This document shows positions 10,069 through 21,929 of a DNA stretch of 64,000 nt, piece after piece; the first letter of the stretch is position 1; every line of letters starts with the position of its first letter. Both the position numbers and the translations under genes were made by a program. The notes beneath the pieces are model-generated. The model was not told the DNA's origin. It was given only the letters and a program-made list of their open reading frames with translations, and ran no database searches. Origin of the DNA: Bettongia penicillata ogilbyi (taxonomy: Eukaryota > Chordata > Mammalia > Diprotodontia > Potoroidae); NCBI GenBank assembly GCA_023548195.1, contig JAJHZJ010000496.1:3306001-3370000 (forward strand). Reading direction: 5' to 3'.

Positions 10069-11028
10069 TCACCCGCAAGCAAATGAAACCTTGATGAAGC
10101 CAAGAACAAGTCTCCTAGCCTCCCCCAAAGTCTTCAGGACTCAGCAGAGTTGTTACTCGTGGCCAATGTTGGTTGCTCCGATCAGAGAAGCTTTATCCCA
10201 TGAAAACTCTGACTTTTGGCAAATACTGTCCTGAACATAACTTGCCAGGAAGGGCATTGTTTCAGGTATTTTTGCCAAAAGAGTGCCCAGCTCTTCAAAT
10301 TTGGTTCTCTATTAATGTCTAAATTTACAAGGTGAGTGAGAATGAAGAAAAAGAAGAAAAAGTGGACCAGTCCATTATGGCCAGAAGGTATGCCACAATA
10401 AAATTTTAATGTGATACCTGCTTACAGCAGTAGAAAACTGGGCAGACAGGATTACTGGGGAGAAGGAAGTTCAAAAGAGGACTTGGCCAAAAATGGCAAT
10501 TCTATTACTTCTGTGTTAAATCTAATATACTTTTTAAAATTTACATCATAAAAGTTCTCACTTTCATATGCAACTCTGTTTTTTGTATATTGAAATAATG
10601 GAAACGTTCATTTTTGTTTGTCAAGTTCCTAATGAAAAAAGAATGAAAAATTAAATTAAAAACTAAATGACTTTAGAAATATGAAAGTACTTTGAATGGG
10701 GAAAAAAATCACTATATAAACATAAGGAATAGATTAGATGTGTGATTTCATTGACATAGGGAACTCCCAGATGAGGATACTCTCTCTACCAATGTAAGTT
10801 AGCATCTTTGCAATGTAAATGTCTCTTTTTTGATAAAAGTGTGTTCAAAAATAATTACTTCTTGTCTACATCAGTGTCTTATAGAACCCCTATTCTATGT
10901 TAAGTTTGCCACGATCTTCCAAATGGATCCAAAGTGCTTCTCCTTCTCCTTCTTCTCTTCCTCCTCCGCTTGTATAATTTATTCCAATTCATCAAGGTAT
11001 CTACTATGTAATTAAGATAGTGTATGTT
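10069..11028. other. Unassigned, A/T-rich in the middle
   Basis: No repeat family recognised. 10500-10700 is A/T-rich unique-looking sequence. Confidence 0.4.
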
Positions 11029-11278
11029 TGTATGTTCAGTCACTTCCATCGTGTCTGACTTTTTGAGACCCCATTTGGGGTTCTCTTGGCAAAAATAATG
11101 GAGTGGTTTGCTGTTTCCTTCTTGAGTTCATTTTATAGATGAGGAAACTGGGGCAAACAAGGTTAAGTGACTTGCCCAGGATCATACAACTAGTAAATGT
11201 GGGAGCTTGGATTTGGACTCAGGTCTTCCTGACTGCAGGCCCAGCTTTCCATCCTCTGTACCATCTAGGTGTCTCTTA
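11029..11278 (-). repeat. Marsupial tRNA-derived SINE, full length
   Basis: It reads from tail complement ('gttcagtcacttccatcgtg', 'gagaccccatttggggttct') through 'gaggaaactggggcaaac', 'gacttgcccagg' and 'ggatttggactcagg' to the head complement 'catctaggtgtc'. Confidence 0.9.
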
Positions 11279-11294
11279 CTGATGTAGTTGAAAT

Positions 11295-11545
11295 TGGGAT
11301 TTACATAGCATGAAAATTTGCAAATTCTTCTATAATATTAGCTCTCTTTATCCTCAGAACAATCCTGAGAGGAAGGTACTGCTGTAATCTCCATTTTACA
11401 TAGGGGGAAACTGAGGCAGGCAGTGGTTAAGTGACTTGGCCAGGGTCACACAGCTAGTAAATGTCTGAGGCTAGATTTGAACTCAGGTCTTCCTCACTCC
11501 AAGTCCAACACTCGATCTACTATACAGCCACCTAGCTGCCTTATC
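11295..11545 (-). repeat. MIR/CORE-type SINE, antisense
   Basis: 'tcctcagaacaatcctgaga', 'gaaactgaggcaggcag', 'gtcacacagctagtaaatg' and 'gccacctagctgcc' follow the complement order, with a marsupial-type head. Confidence 0.85.
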
Positions 11546-11759
11546 TATATCTATCTATATTTAGGGTCCTGCTCACATCTACCAGACAGATCTCCTCCAT
11601 GGTCCTTTGAATGATCTTCCACTGTCATGGAAGAAACTGTTGTACTCCATGTTTTGTAGCCATATAATATCCCTGGAAGACAACACTGGAGGAAGGAAAG
11701 GACAGAAATCAAAAGCCTTAGTAAAGATAATTTTCAGAACAATATCTCATGGTCTGAAT

Positions 11760-11885
11760 GAAAGTCCCATTTATTAAATAATTCTTATATTATAGGTAAT
11801 GAACTAAGTATTGAGGATGCAAGTATTAAAAATGAGAAACTTCCTGTCCTCATGGAGTTTATATTCTGACAGGGTGAAACCTTAC
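11760..11885 (-). repeat. L2 3' end, antisense
   Basis: 'tgaactaagtattgagg', 'cctgtcctcatggagtt' and 'tatattctgacagg' are the complement of the L2 3' UTR. Confidence 0.55.
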
Positions 11886-13507
11886 ACAGAGGGGAATGGT
11901 GATCAGGAGTGTGGTGCTTTGGTCTGAGGAGTCATAAAGAGTTAACCTTATACTTCCCAGGAGCAACGGAATGATGGGACCACTGGGCACAGACAGGAAG
12001 ATGTAGAGACACATGTTTCAATGGAAGGACAGATGGCAAGATGGTCTAGTCTTCTGCCTTTTTATTTCTTACTTAGACTCCTATTCAGTTGAGATGGGTT
12101 TTGTTCTTTGTTTTGCCAGGAACGTGGTTTTGTCTTTTCCCCTCTGTGAAAGGGCTTTCTGTCTGACAAGACATGGGGGTCATGTTTCTAGAGTGCCCTG
12201 GTCACAAAGTCAAGAGGATGAAAAGGAATAGAAAACGCTGAAGGGGCTGAGGTGGAAACTGAGCACGACACAGGGTGTCAGGAGTGAGTTTCAGAACGCA
12301 TGAGGCCAAGAGAAGACAACGAAGGGCTGGCACAAAATTTATATCTCACCCTGCAGCTGCTCTCCTGGGACCTGAAAGAGATCAAGGTTAGTCAGGACCA
12401 AGCTGATGCAACTGATAAGGGAGGAGAGTCAGCAGGTGGGGAGACACCAGCCTGTGGAACCAGCTAGAGGAAGAGAAAAATATGTACTTAGATTTCTAAT
12501 GTCCTTTAAGGAGACAGAGGTCACAAGAGTGATCTGGTGAAACCCCTCTTCACTGCGGGGCTCCATTAGGTCTTGTCTCTGTGTGTTAAGGATTCATTGA
12601 AGTATGACGAAAGGCCTCTCCCAATTCTCTTGCAGAGGGGAGGGCTCCATGAGACTGGGTCATTGCATATATTATCAGATTTTTTCCCACTATGTTGGTT
12701 AATATTTTTTCACTTCTATTTCTTTTTTCTTAAAAATTAATGTCATATGTAATGGTTCTCTGAAAAGAGAGAAGAGATACAGAGGGAAATTTAGGCAAAA
12801 GAAATTGATAAAATTTTATTTTTAAAAAATTCTGTAAGAAAAAGGAAGATGTATGGCCCAAGGGAGTTAGGTAAAGTTGCACTGATAGGTGGGGCCTGTT
12901 TCATTGGAAAGACCCATACCCCTTCAATAAAGGAGGCAAGCAGCTCCCACCTAAAATAAAAACTGAGCTGAAGAACACAAGAAATTGTTCTCTGAAAACC
13001 ATCAATCCACTGGTATTCTCTTTGGGTAGCCCCTGATATTGGGTGGAGCCCAGCCAAGATGGTGGTGGTTTGTCAGAACTTGGTCCCTCATCACTAAAGA
13101 GAGTCAGGTACTCAAGCAGGAGTGTCTTGCTGGTGGTTAAAGCTACATATCAGCAAGGAATGTCTTTATTCTATGCATAAACTTGGTAAACACTGAGGAG
13201 ATAAAGATGACATAAAAAAGAGACTGCTTTCATAGAAAAATACCTTTTTCTGCTCAATCTCAAGGTTTAAGAGGGTGAATGAACACCCTAAAAAAGTCAT
13301 GCAGCAACAGTCATGTGTCTCCAAAGAGGATGTGGCCAATGGGAGGTAAATGACTGATGTCAGGAGTAGTGAGGAAGTCATTTCTGCAATTGCATGACTA
13401 CAGTGTTATTCATTCCCTGTCATGTTCTCAGAAAGGGAAAAAAATATTTCAATTTACAGTCAAAGGTTTGTATTAGTCTTACCAATACTACTAAGTTCTA
13501 CCGTCTG
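11886..13507. other. Unassigned sequence
   Basis: No gene recognised in these 1.6 kb. A 'cagccaagatggtggtgg' phrase at about 13050 recalls the CCAAGATGGCGG motif common in mammalian L1 or ERV 5' regions. The 88-codon and 71-codon minus frames have no family resemblance. Confidence 0.35.
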
Positions 13508-13679
13508 CTTTCCTCCTCTTTCTCCCCTCCTCCTCCTCCTCTTCTCCCTCCTCCTCCTCCTCCTCCTTCTCTTTCTTCTCCTCCTCTTCCTCCTCTTCCT
13601 TCAACTTCTCCATCTTCTCCTTCTCCTTCTTCTTCTCCTCCTTTTCCTTCTTTTTCTTCTCTCTCTCTCTCTCTCTCTT
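13508..13679 (+). repeat. Polypyrimidine tract (CCT/CTT)n
   Basis: Only C and T from 13508 to 13602 (95 bases). It resumes after two short A interruptions from 13613 to 13679, ending in (CT)n. Two long open frames here (Pro/Ser- and Leu-rich) are artefacts. Confidence 0.95.
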
Positions 13680-13684
13680 ATCTT

Positions 13685-13925
13685 AAGCATCCTCTGGCCT
13701 CTTTAATGACCCAGCTCAAATCCCACCTCATACAAGTCTCCACACCCTCCTGCCTCTCCCCCACAACCTTCACATCCTGATCACTACTAATACCTTCACT
13801 CTGAGGTTATGTTCCATTTACCTCACACATATCTTTTTGCATATTTTCTCCCCTATTTGAGCTCCTTTTGACCAGGGATCATTTTTTGTTTCTTTGTTTG
13901 CTAGCAATGCTTGCTGACTCTTATG
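13685..13925 (+). repeat. L2 3' UTR
   Basis: 'gacccagctcaaatcccacc', 'ctccacaccctcctgcc', 'tatttgagctccttttgac' and 'cagggatcattttttg' follow the L2 3' UTR order. Confidence 0.7.
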
Positions 13926-14800
13926 ACAACAGCCCCTGAACTGATGTCTAGAAAGTCAAATGTGCATCTGTTAGGGAAGAAAGACTCAAGAGTCTGAATC
14001 TTGCAATTTTCCAGACTTTCCCAGTGGGCAAATATCTCCTGATAACTTTTGCCCCAAGCACCTCAGCACCTTTCAACGACTCTTCATCATTTTCCACACC
14101 CAGTTCAAACTCCTCATTGGGTTCCAGAGAGATATTATAAACCAGCTCTACTAGAAAGAAGAATCCCAACATGGGATACTAGAGAAAGATCACATATTTT
14201 GCTGAGGCAAATACAAACTGAAAAACACAAGAGTCTCTTTACTCAGTGGGTTCACATTTCGCTGAGCGAGCCTTGTGATTATTCTCTAATGGATAGAGGT
14301 TCAACTTGATTTTTCCCAGTGTGCTTACAATAATGACCTACCCACATATTTTGTAAGTGACAAGATACAAGGGGTGGACTAGCCTTCACACAGAATTATT
14401 CCAGCTGTCAATGTAGGATTCTGTAGTGGCAGCATTCCAGATTATATTTGCCAGAACAAGTACAAGTGGTCATAGATAGAATCCATATCTGTGGGGCATA
14501 TGTGGATGTAAAAGAACAACACAGTAGTAGAAATGTTGGTCTCAAATAGAAGAATGGACACTCTTCCACTACTACTACTATGCCCAGTGGGAACTGAGTA
14601 GACTATCCAAGAAAAAGTAGCTAGACAAGGCAAGGGAAGATGTGCCCTAGAAAAGATCAAAGGTAGAGTAGGGACAGAGGATGCAAGATGATGAGCAAAC
14701 CAGAAGAAATTCTCCACAAATCTATTCTGCCATCACCTGCCACTTCACTAAAAATCTATTAGTCAAATGGAAGATTGACCAGAGATGCCTGCTAATAAAA
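13926..14800. other. Unassigned sequence
   Basis: Unique-looking. A 91-codon minus frame at 14442-14717 has no recognisable family. No gene called. Confidence 0.35.
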
Positions 14801-14804
14801 GACA

Positions 14805-15045
14805 GATAGGTGCATTGGGTAGTATGTCCAGTCTAGAAGATTCATCTTCCTGAGTTCAAATCTGGCCTCTGACACATACTAGCTGTGTGACCCTGGGCAA
14901 GTCACTTAACCCTATTTGCCTCAGTTTTCTCATCTGTAAAATGAGCTGGAGAAGGAAATGACAAACCACTCTAGCACCTTTGCCAAGAAAACCCCAAATG
15001 AGTTTGCAAGGAGTCAGATATTACTGAACAACAGCAATCTACTGA
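14805..15045 (+). repeat. Marsupial tRNA-derived SINE
   Basis: Head 'aggtgcattgggtagtatg', B box 'gagttcaaatct', 'gtgtgaccctgggcaagtc', 'gaaaaccccaaatgag', and end 'gatattactgaacaacag'. Confidence 0.9.
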
Positions 15046-15495
15046 TGATAAAGCTTAGAAGAGAAAAGTGCCAGCTGTGGGAGCTTTCAAGTCTGGGGTC
15101 CGAGAGAGCAGGTCTCACTGCTCACTGAGGTAAGACCTGATTCAGATTTCCTAAGACTTTTATCTAATGACTGACCTTACTGGATACATGAGTCAAATGT
15201 CAGTTGGGAATTGCATTGAGTGCTCCCAGAAAAAGTGGCTATGGCTTAGGGTAAGCTAAACTAACTGAACAACACCTCTGCTAGAATTCTGAGCAGCCAA
15301 TGTACAATCTGAGGGAAATCTGAGAAAATGGGCAGCCAAGTAGTAGGTTTTTATTAAGTATTATCTGATCCTTTTATTAATTATATGCAAAGAATACAAT
15401 ACTGTATTTGTGTCCAAGGATGTTTTGTTCTTATAAGAAGACAAATCTATTATGCCAAGTCCACCTAATTATGATTTTAATGAAATAAAGCAAGT
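15046..15495. other. Unassigned, A/T-rich toward the end
   Basis: No repeat recognised. 15340-15495 is A/T-rich, with 'attatatgcaaag' at about 15381, an octamer-like motif. Confidence 0.3.
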
Positions 15496-15499
15496 GAAT

Positions 15500-15730
15500 G
15501 GAAAATTTTGGGTTTGACTAGTAGGTGGGGGCTCAGAGCTAATTCTGATTAGCTTCTGGGCACATCACTTAAGCTGTCTCTGCCTCCGTTTCCTCATCCA
15601 CAAAATGGAGTTTTTACCCCAAACCTAACTAAAAGGTTGTTACAAGGGTCAAATAAGGTCAAAATGTAAAGTGCTTTGTAAACCTTAAAGCACTACATAA
15701 ATGATAGCTATTATTGTTACTGTTACTGCT
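15500..15730 (+). repeat. MIR
   Basis: 'gcacatcacttaagctgtc', 'ccgtttcctcatccac', 'aaagtgctttgtaaacc' and 'gatagctattattgttac' in MIR order. Confidence 0.8.
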
Positions 15731-16529
15731 ACTGCTGCTATTGTTAAACAGGACCAGGAACATGGCTAGCAATGCCACCTGGTGGGAGAAAAAAACAGCA
15801 GTCTAACATTATCTATCACATGCCTGCCTTTCTTATGTAAGATTTGAGTGATTTTATTTTCAATGAATAATTATAAGCCAGTCATTTAAATAAGATTCAG
15901 ACTTTGACAAGGTTTTGACAACTTCAATGAGCAACACTTGAAGAGAATTTGTCCCTCTGGTACTACATTTTTCTATTGTGCTAGAAATTTAGTATTCAAC
16001 AAAATTATTTCATGCAGAGAAATGCATTTTGAGGTAGAGTAGCAATGGCATATATCTTGGCATGGAAACTCCCTCCCCTGACACAAGACATGCCACCTCT
16101 TTATGACCTAGGTCCAGGGTTTAAATGCCTTGTCTATATCAACATAGCTAATAAAAATTAGAAACAGAGCTCCGCATTTTCCCCATTATACTTTGCTGCC
16201 TCTAATTCTATAGTCCAAAATAATGGGTAAGGAATAATACGATGCTCATGTGCGTTGTGTGCAGTTATTTTTATAGGGACAATCTTGAGGAGACAGGGTT
16301 TTCGCTCAAGCCATTAAATGAACACTTGTTGAGATTTTTGACATTGTCTGCTGGCCAGAAATCTTGTCCCTTTCATTCTATGAAATAGCCAGATTGAAAA
16401 GTCACTGTTAGCAACCCAATGACCATGAAGAAAAACGATGAAAAATGCCCACTCTAAAACAAAAAGGAAAAAACCCTACCACCCTCCACGTACCAGGGGA
16501 GAGCACCGCCCTGTTAAAAGATGTGAAAG
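15731..16529. other. Mostly unassigned, one MIR fragment
   Basis: A MIR-complement fragment lies at about 16100-16215. The rest (15770-16090, 16220-16500) is A/T-leaning unique-looking sequence that could include conserved noncoding DNA. Confidence 0.35.
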
Positions 16530-16830
16530 GATCTCAGAATTAAAAAGCATCAGAGCTGGAAGAGGCCATGTAGAACAAGCCATACTCCTCCAAGCTGATC
16601 ACTGAGTGGTCATTGAGCCTTTGCCTGGAGACTTCCAATGAAGGACATTCCAACACCTCCAGAGGCAGTAACTATTCTAGCTGTAGAGTAGCATTAATTA
16701 ACAGCACTTTGACTTCAGGGAACAAGGCAAATCCCTCTTCCATGAGACAGTCCTTCAAATACATGAACACAGCTATTACAATCCATGGATCTTTTCTTTT
16801 CCATACTAATTCTCTTTAGTTTATCCCAGA
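16530..16830 (-). repeat. CR1/L3 3' end, antisense
   Basis: 'agagctggaagaggccatgt', 'ccaatgaaggacattcc', 'caaatccctcttccatgag', 'cagtccttcaaatac' and 'cttttctttccatac'-like phrases are complements of the CR1/L3 3' end. A middle block is deleted. Confidence 0.7.
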
Positions 16831-17004
16831 ATTTGAGAGTGACCACAGTGGTCACTAGTCCAAGCTAGACTTGAAGGGAAGTCCCCCTCAAAGTCATAAG
16901 ACATGTGGTCCAGTCCCAGTTTGAAGATTTTCAAAATGAGTGAGGGGTAAGGGAGAAAACTTCACCCTTTGAAAGCAGCCCTTTTGTTTTTTAATAACTC
17001 TCAT

Positions 17005-17205
17005 TGTTAGTCAAGTCACCAAGCATATATTAAGCACCTTCTGTATGCCCATGCTAAACACAGGGCATAGAAAGAAAGGCTGCTCTCAAGTGACTCCCAG
17101 TCTAATGGAGTAGACAACATGCAAACAACTACATGCAAACAAAACCTACACAGGAGAAATTGGAGATAATGTCAGATGGAAGGCAGCATGATTAAGAAGT
17201 GTTGG
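17005..17205 (-). repeat. L2 3' end, antisense
   Basis: 'agcatatattaagcacctt', 'ctgctctcaagtgactccca' and 'ctacacaggagaaattgg' are the L2 3' UTR complement. Confidence 0.75.
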
Positions 17206-17209
17206 GGAA

Positions 17210-17345
17210 AGTTTCTTTGTTAAGATTTTCCTGATACTTCCCCCCAAAAAAATTTAGATTTACCTCCTTGAAGCTTCTACCCCTTGCTACTGGGTCTGCT
17301 CTCTAGCACCAAAAAGAACATACCTCTCCTCTCTCCTCCACATGG
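17210..17345 (-). repeat. CR1/L3 fragment, antisense
   Basis: 'ttagatttacctccttgaag' and 'cttctaccccttgctactgg' are the block missing from the copy at 16530-16830. Confidence 0.6.
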
Positions 17346-17439
17346 CACACTTCTGTCCTATTCTCTGCTCTCTCCTTTCCTCAGTCTTCTCCTGTCCAAG
17401 CTAAACCCAAATGCCTTCAGCAGGACCCCATGACATGGG

Positions 17440-17640
17440 AGACAATGTGCTACAATGGAAAGAACTTCGGTTTTTGAGTCAGAGGACCTGGGTCTAGATG
17501 CTGTCTCTGATGCTTACTACCTGTACAAGCTGGAGCAAATCACTTATCTTGTTTCTTCATCAAACTCTCATAAAATGAAAGGGTTGGACTAGCTGGCCTC
17601 TGCGATCCCTTTCAGCTCTAGATAGATGATCTCAAGCACA
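17440..17640 (+). repeat. MIR-type SINE
   Basis: 'gtcagaggacctgggtctag', 'gatgcttactacctgtac', 'aaaatgaaagggttggac' and 'gatccctttcagctctag'. Confidence 0.75.
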
Positions 17641-18296
17641 TAAGGCCTTCTACCATCTTGCTTGTCCTCTGTCTTGTCAATGTCCTCCTTAAGCCATGGT
17701 TCCGAGAACTGAAGGTGATCATCATGGCACATCTACTACCTCCGGACTCCCAGAAGGTACACTTCTTTCTTAATAAAATCCACAATTACATTAACAATTT
17801 TGGCTGCTTCTTCACAAGGTTGACTTATGTTGAACTTACAGTCCAGTCTATATCATGTGCATGGGGAGCCGGATTTTGATAGTCAAATATAAAATTTTAC
17901 TGATTACTTATTGAACTTCATCTTCCTAGACTCAATCCAACACTCAAGTCTACCATGTTCCATTTGGACCCTGGCTCTGTCATCTAGTCATGGTGGTTGC
18001 CTCTCCCAGCTTTAAGTCATCTGCAAGTTTGATGGACGTGCCTTTCTATGCCTTTATTCAAGTCTTTGGTGAAAATGTTAAGGAGCATAGGACCAAGCAC
18101 AGATCCTTGGGGATCTCTGGAGATCCTCTTGCCACATTGACAATGAACTCTCTGAGTCTGGCCATCCAACCAATTCTGGATTTACTTTTCTTTTCCATGA
18201 GAAATGGATAAGATAATGTAGTAAAAACTTTTCTAAAATGTAAGGAAACCATAGCATTCCCCTCTTCCAGGAGTTTAGTAGTCCTGTCTAAAAAGC
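17641..18296 (-). repeat. CR1/L3 reverse-transcriptase region, antisense
   Basis: The minus strand holds 'GSVLGPMLLNIFTKDLNKGI', the conserved RT block of CR1/L3, at about 18045-18110. Just before it lie the complements of 'ccaattctggat' and 'tctggccatcc'. Frameshifts and stops are frequent. This explains the 87-codon open frame at 18058-18321. Confidence 0.85.
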
Positions 18297-18705
18297 CATC
18301 GTAATAATGAACATTTATCACTTACTATGTGCTAGGCACTGTGCTAAGCACTCTACAAATGTTATTTCATTTGGTCCTCACAATAACCTCAGGGAGGTGG
18401 TACATGTGCTTTATTATGTCCCTGTCAGCCTGCTTCATCTGGAATATTTTGTTCAGTTCTGGGAACCATGGTTTAAGGAGAATGTTGACAAGCGAGAGGA
18501 TGACCAAGATGGTAAAAGACTTTATGTCCATGAGATCATCTATCTAGAGCTAAAACTTTATTATTAACCCCAGTTTACTGATGAAGAAATCAAGGCAGTG
18601 ACTTGCCTAGGGTCATACAGCTAGTAAGAGTGAGGCTATATTTGAATTCAGGTCTTCCTGACTCCAGGTCTAGTGCTCTATCTACTACACCACCAAGATG
18701 CCCCT
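18297..18705 (-). repeat. MIR, antisense, split by a CR1 fragment
   Basis: The first half (18297-18417) has 'cacttactatgtgctaggc' and 'tcctcacaataacctcag'. The second (18556-18705) has 'ccccagtttactgatgaag', 'gtcatacagctagtaag' and 'caccaccaagatgcc'. Together they make one MIR-type SINE. Confidence 0.85.
18418..18555 (+). repeat. CR1/L3 fragment inserted in the MIR
   Basis: 'gttcagttctgggaaccatg', 'ttgacaagcgagaggatg' and 'accaagatggtaaaag' read as CR1 sense, opposite to the enclosing CR1. CTTTATTAT flanks it at 18409-18417 and 18556-18564. Confidence 0.75.
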
Positions 18706-18769
18706 AAAGAAATTAGCTTAGCCTCATAGAGCCTGTTCTTTGCAATAATGATTTCCCTTTCTATTTGAC

Positions 18770-19200
18770 AACTATCACTTTAATGATCCTTTCTAGAATT
18801 TTCTGAGGAATCAAAGTCAAACTCACTGGTCTATAATTTATAGAATCTGTCCTCTTTTCTTTTTTGAAAATAAGCACATTTTCCTTTCTTCAGTCTCCTG
18901 GTATCTCTCCCATTTCCACAGTTTTTCAAAACTCACTGATGGTGGCTATTTCTCTCATTGCTAGAGGTTGCATTCATCTGGACCAGATGATTTGAATTCA
19001 GCAGGGGCAGCTAGATGCTTTTCTCACCATCCCCTTCATTATCTTGGGTATCAACTCCCTATTGGGCATTTTTGTTCTGTCATTTCCAGTGAAAAGGTCA
19101 TTGGCAGAGAAAACAGAAGCAAAATAAGGATTGAGCATCTCTTGGCCCTTATGTTCCTCTTTTCTACCTCTAGCAAAGGCCCTATCAATTAAGAAAGGAT
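18770..19200 (-). repeat. CR1/L3 5' part of the same element, antisense
   Basis: 'actggtctataatttatag', 'ctcctggtatctctcccat', 'catctggaccagatgatttg', 'ggggcagctagatgctttt' match the CR1/L3 RT domain complement. Confidence 0.8.
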
Positions 19201-20595
19201 TAATCAGTCAATGCACCCAATGATCCAGGTGGCACAATGAATTAATTATTGGCCTGTCATATCAGAGAACGTGTAAAATAGCTGACGTCTGGTTATTTTC
19301 TAAAAGAGCTTTTTTTTCCATTTTACTTTAAAGATTTTTTTTGTATCAACACCTATTATGGATAATTGGATAAAATTGGAAATTGCGAATTTTGAGGCGA
19401 CAAGAAAGCAAAACCATGAATAAGCAAGACTCTGAGGATGAACCAACTTATTTTGAGTACCAAGTTACAAAGACAAAAGAATAATAAACATGATAAAAAG
19501 CAATTTCTAATTTGCAATCACTCCCAGTGAGCCTGAAGCACAGCATGTGAGCTGTTTCCAAGTGATTCCTGGAAAATTGCAAAGGCTTTTAAAAATAAAA
19601 CTAATCAAATTTATAAACTAGACTCCCAAATTTTTAAGTAGAGAAGGGAACAAATGAAGCAATCTCCTCCCATCCTCTACCAACTTAAAAAAAGAATAGG
19701 GGGCACTGGAAATTCTCATCAAATATCTTACAAGGGAAACCATCAGGTTCCATATTGCTCTAAGTTATAAAGAATCGCCTTTCAGGTGGCTGAAAAAGAG
19801 TGTTTGCTATAACCATTGAGCTCTTGACAAAACGCCATCAGTCTCTGCCCTGCTTCATTTTGTACTCCAAGGCCAAACATGCCTGTTATTTTAATTATCT
19901 TTTGATTTCCTGCTTTAGCATGCTAATCCTCTATGATGAATGTGATGTCTTTTTTTTTTCGCATTATTTCTAGAAGATGTTGTAGGTCTTCATAGAACTG
20001 TGCAACTTTGGCCTCTGGCATCAGTAGTTGGAATATAGATTTGTTTTATGATGTTGATGTTGAATGATTTGCCTTGGATTCAAACAGATGTCATTCTGTC
20101 ATTTTTGAGACTATATCTTGTACTGAGGTATACAACCTTGAGATGCTAACAGATGACCTGTTTTTTGCCTTGATCCCAAAGAGAGCAGTCAAAGTAGCAG
20201 AGAAGAGTAGAGGGCAGCAAGGTAGAACTGAGGACTATATGTCATCCATATGCATACACTAGCATATGTGTTCCCTGGTTTACAACATTTGTCCCCTCCC
20301 CCACTGGGATTGTATAGAAGGGAAATTGTTCTCATTTATCTCGTCATTCTGTTTAATTAAATGCTTTTTGCTTCAAACTCCTGTGTCCTCCTGCTAACTC
20401 ATAAAGAAATCCTATGGTGTAGCTCAGGAGTGTGGTTTCAGTGCAGACCTGTGGTTTTCATAGATGTGAACACACTCATAATATGCCTCAAACCTGAGGA
20501 AGCAGTCAAGCGGTATACTGTGAAGGGGGACCCTGGATGGTAATCCAGGAACCATAGCAGCTAAGAAGCCAGCAAGGAGTTGTCTTAAGCCATCC
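19201..20595. other. Unassigned, candidate noncoding conserved sequence
   Basis: 1.4 kb without recognised repeats. 19500-19620 and 19860-19960 have mixed composition, with runs such as 'ttttaattatcttttgattt' and 'gctttagcatgctaatcc', typical of conserved noncoding DNA. Nothing proves conservation. Confidence 0.3.
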
Positions 20596-20610
20596 ATTTG
20601 TCATGCATCA

Positions 20611-20615
20611 CAGAT

Positions 20616-20674
<59 letters not shown>

Positions 20675-20716
20675 CAGAGACAGAGAGACAGAGACAGAGA
20701 CAGACAGAGAGAGACA
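20611..20716. repeat. (GA)n / (GACAGA)n microsatellite
   Basis: (GA)n passes into GAGACA hexamers. Confidence 0.95.
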
Positions 20717-21485
20717 TGCCTAAGAAAGACACAGCACAGTCAGATGCTACATCATGCTAACTCATGACTAACTAGAGAGGTAGGCACTGGTGAGGTATAT
20801 ATAGTTCATTCTTAAGTAACTCGTTTACCTTTTTTTTTTTTAGCCATACAGGAAGAGGCACAAAGGAATTGCCACCTGCAACAACAGCCCAATGGTAGAA
20901 CTAGATAAAAATGCAGGATTTATTATGCCCAGCCCCATAATCTGACCACTAATCCACCCTTTGCAACCAAGTCATGTCATTCATGAGTGAAACATGGGAA
21001 ATTTTTTAAACTTCCCAATGTAGTCAGAGGAAAAGGATTGGCAATTTCAGACAGTCAAGCGGGTGATGTATAATAGATTGAAGTGTCAGGAGGATGGAAA
21101 TCGGGGTGTTGAGGTGGTGGGGAGGGGAGGGGAGGAGAAGGGCCACAGATAGGCCAGACTCCTTCACCCTGTGGTCAACTGATGACTCCAGAGATATATT
21201 GCCTGTGTTCTAAAAGGATATTTGTTGAATAGGAGAGAAATGAATCAAGTCAGAGAGGAGGAGGGTGGGGGAAAGAAGGGAAGAGGAAACCTCAGCATGA
21301 CTTATCTACATAATGTCTTGACAATCTTCAGGAAATACTGTGAGATTTGCCCATTTTTTTCCCTTTGATTTCAATAGGTCTCTTTTTGTGTTCAGTGTAT
21401 TTTTTTTCCTTCCCTTGAACTTTCAGTTTAAGAAAAGTCAATAAATGATAAGAAGCATGCACATGGAATTCAGATTTCCTCATTT
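20717..21485. other. Unassigned sequence
   Basis: An A/G-rich stretch (21115-21145 and 21250-21290) and a T11 run at 20830-20841. No gene. Confidence 0.4.
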
Positions 21486-21489
21486 ACAT

Positions 21490-21695
21490 TTCATAGGGTC
21501 ATAGATTTGGAGTGGTAAAGGAATTTGGAGGACATCTAGTTCCATTCCTTTGTTTTTCAAATGAGGAAACTGAGGCCCAGAAGCATGACATGATGTGTCC
21601 AAGGTCACCCAGTAGGGGATAGGGCCAATTTTTAACCTCTGACTCCAAATCCAGCCCCTCTTCTGCTGCCCTGCCCTCCTGCCTTTGAATCATTT
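21490..21695 (-). repeat. MIR-like SINE, antisense
   Basis: 'aaatgaggaaactgaggccc', 'gtccaaggtcacccagtag' and 'ctgactccaaatccag' follow the complement order. Confidence 0.75.
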
Positions 21696-21754
21696 GTTAA
21701 TCCATGGGTGGTATAAAGATGTAATAAACCAAAAGCATCAACACTTCATCTTTT

Positions 21755-21870
21755 AATCATATGAGATCCTGAGTTTCTTCATCTGTAAAATGAGAACAGC
21801 AAGAGAGGGAGTTGTGCTAAATGATATTTATGACTTTTGGCTCTAATGTGACTCTCTGTGAGTCTGAAGC
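21755..21870 (+). repeat. MIR 3' part
   Basis: 'tttcttcatctgtaaaatg' then 'gatatttatgacttttggct'. Confidence 0.55.
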
Positions 21871-21929
21871 TATGAACATGATTTAAACTTTGTTTCATAT
21901 CGATTTGGGTTTTCTTTCACTGGAGATTA

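Noticed and set aside
13394..13780. Pro/Ser- and Leu-rich frames
   Set aside because: Translations of the polypyrimidine tract.
20611..20716. GAGACA repeats considered as a CRISPR-like or satellite array
   Set aside because: Units are 2-6 bp with no spacers. It is a plain microsatellite.
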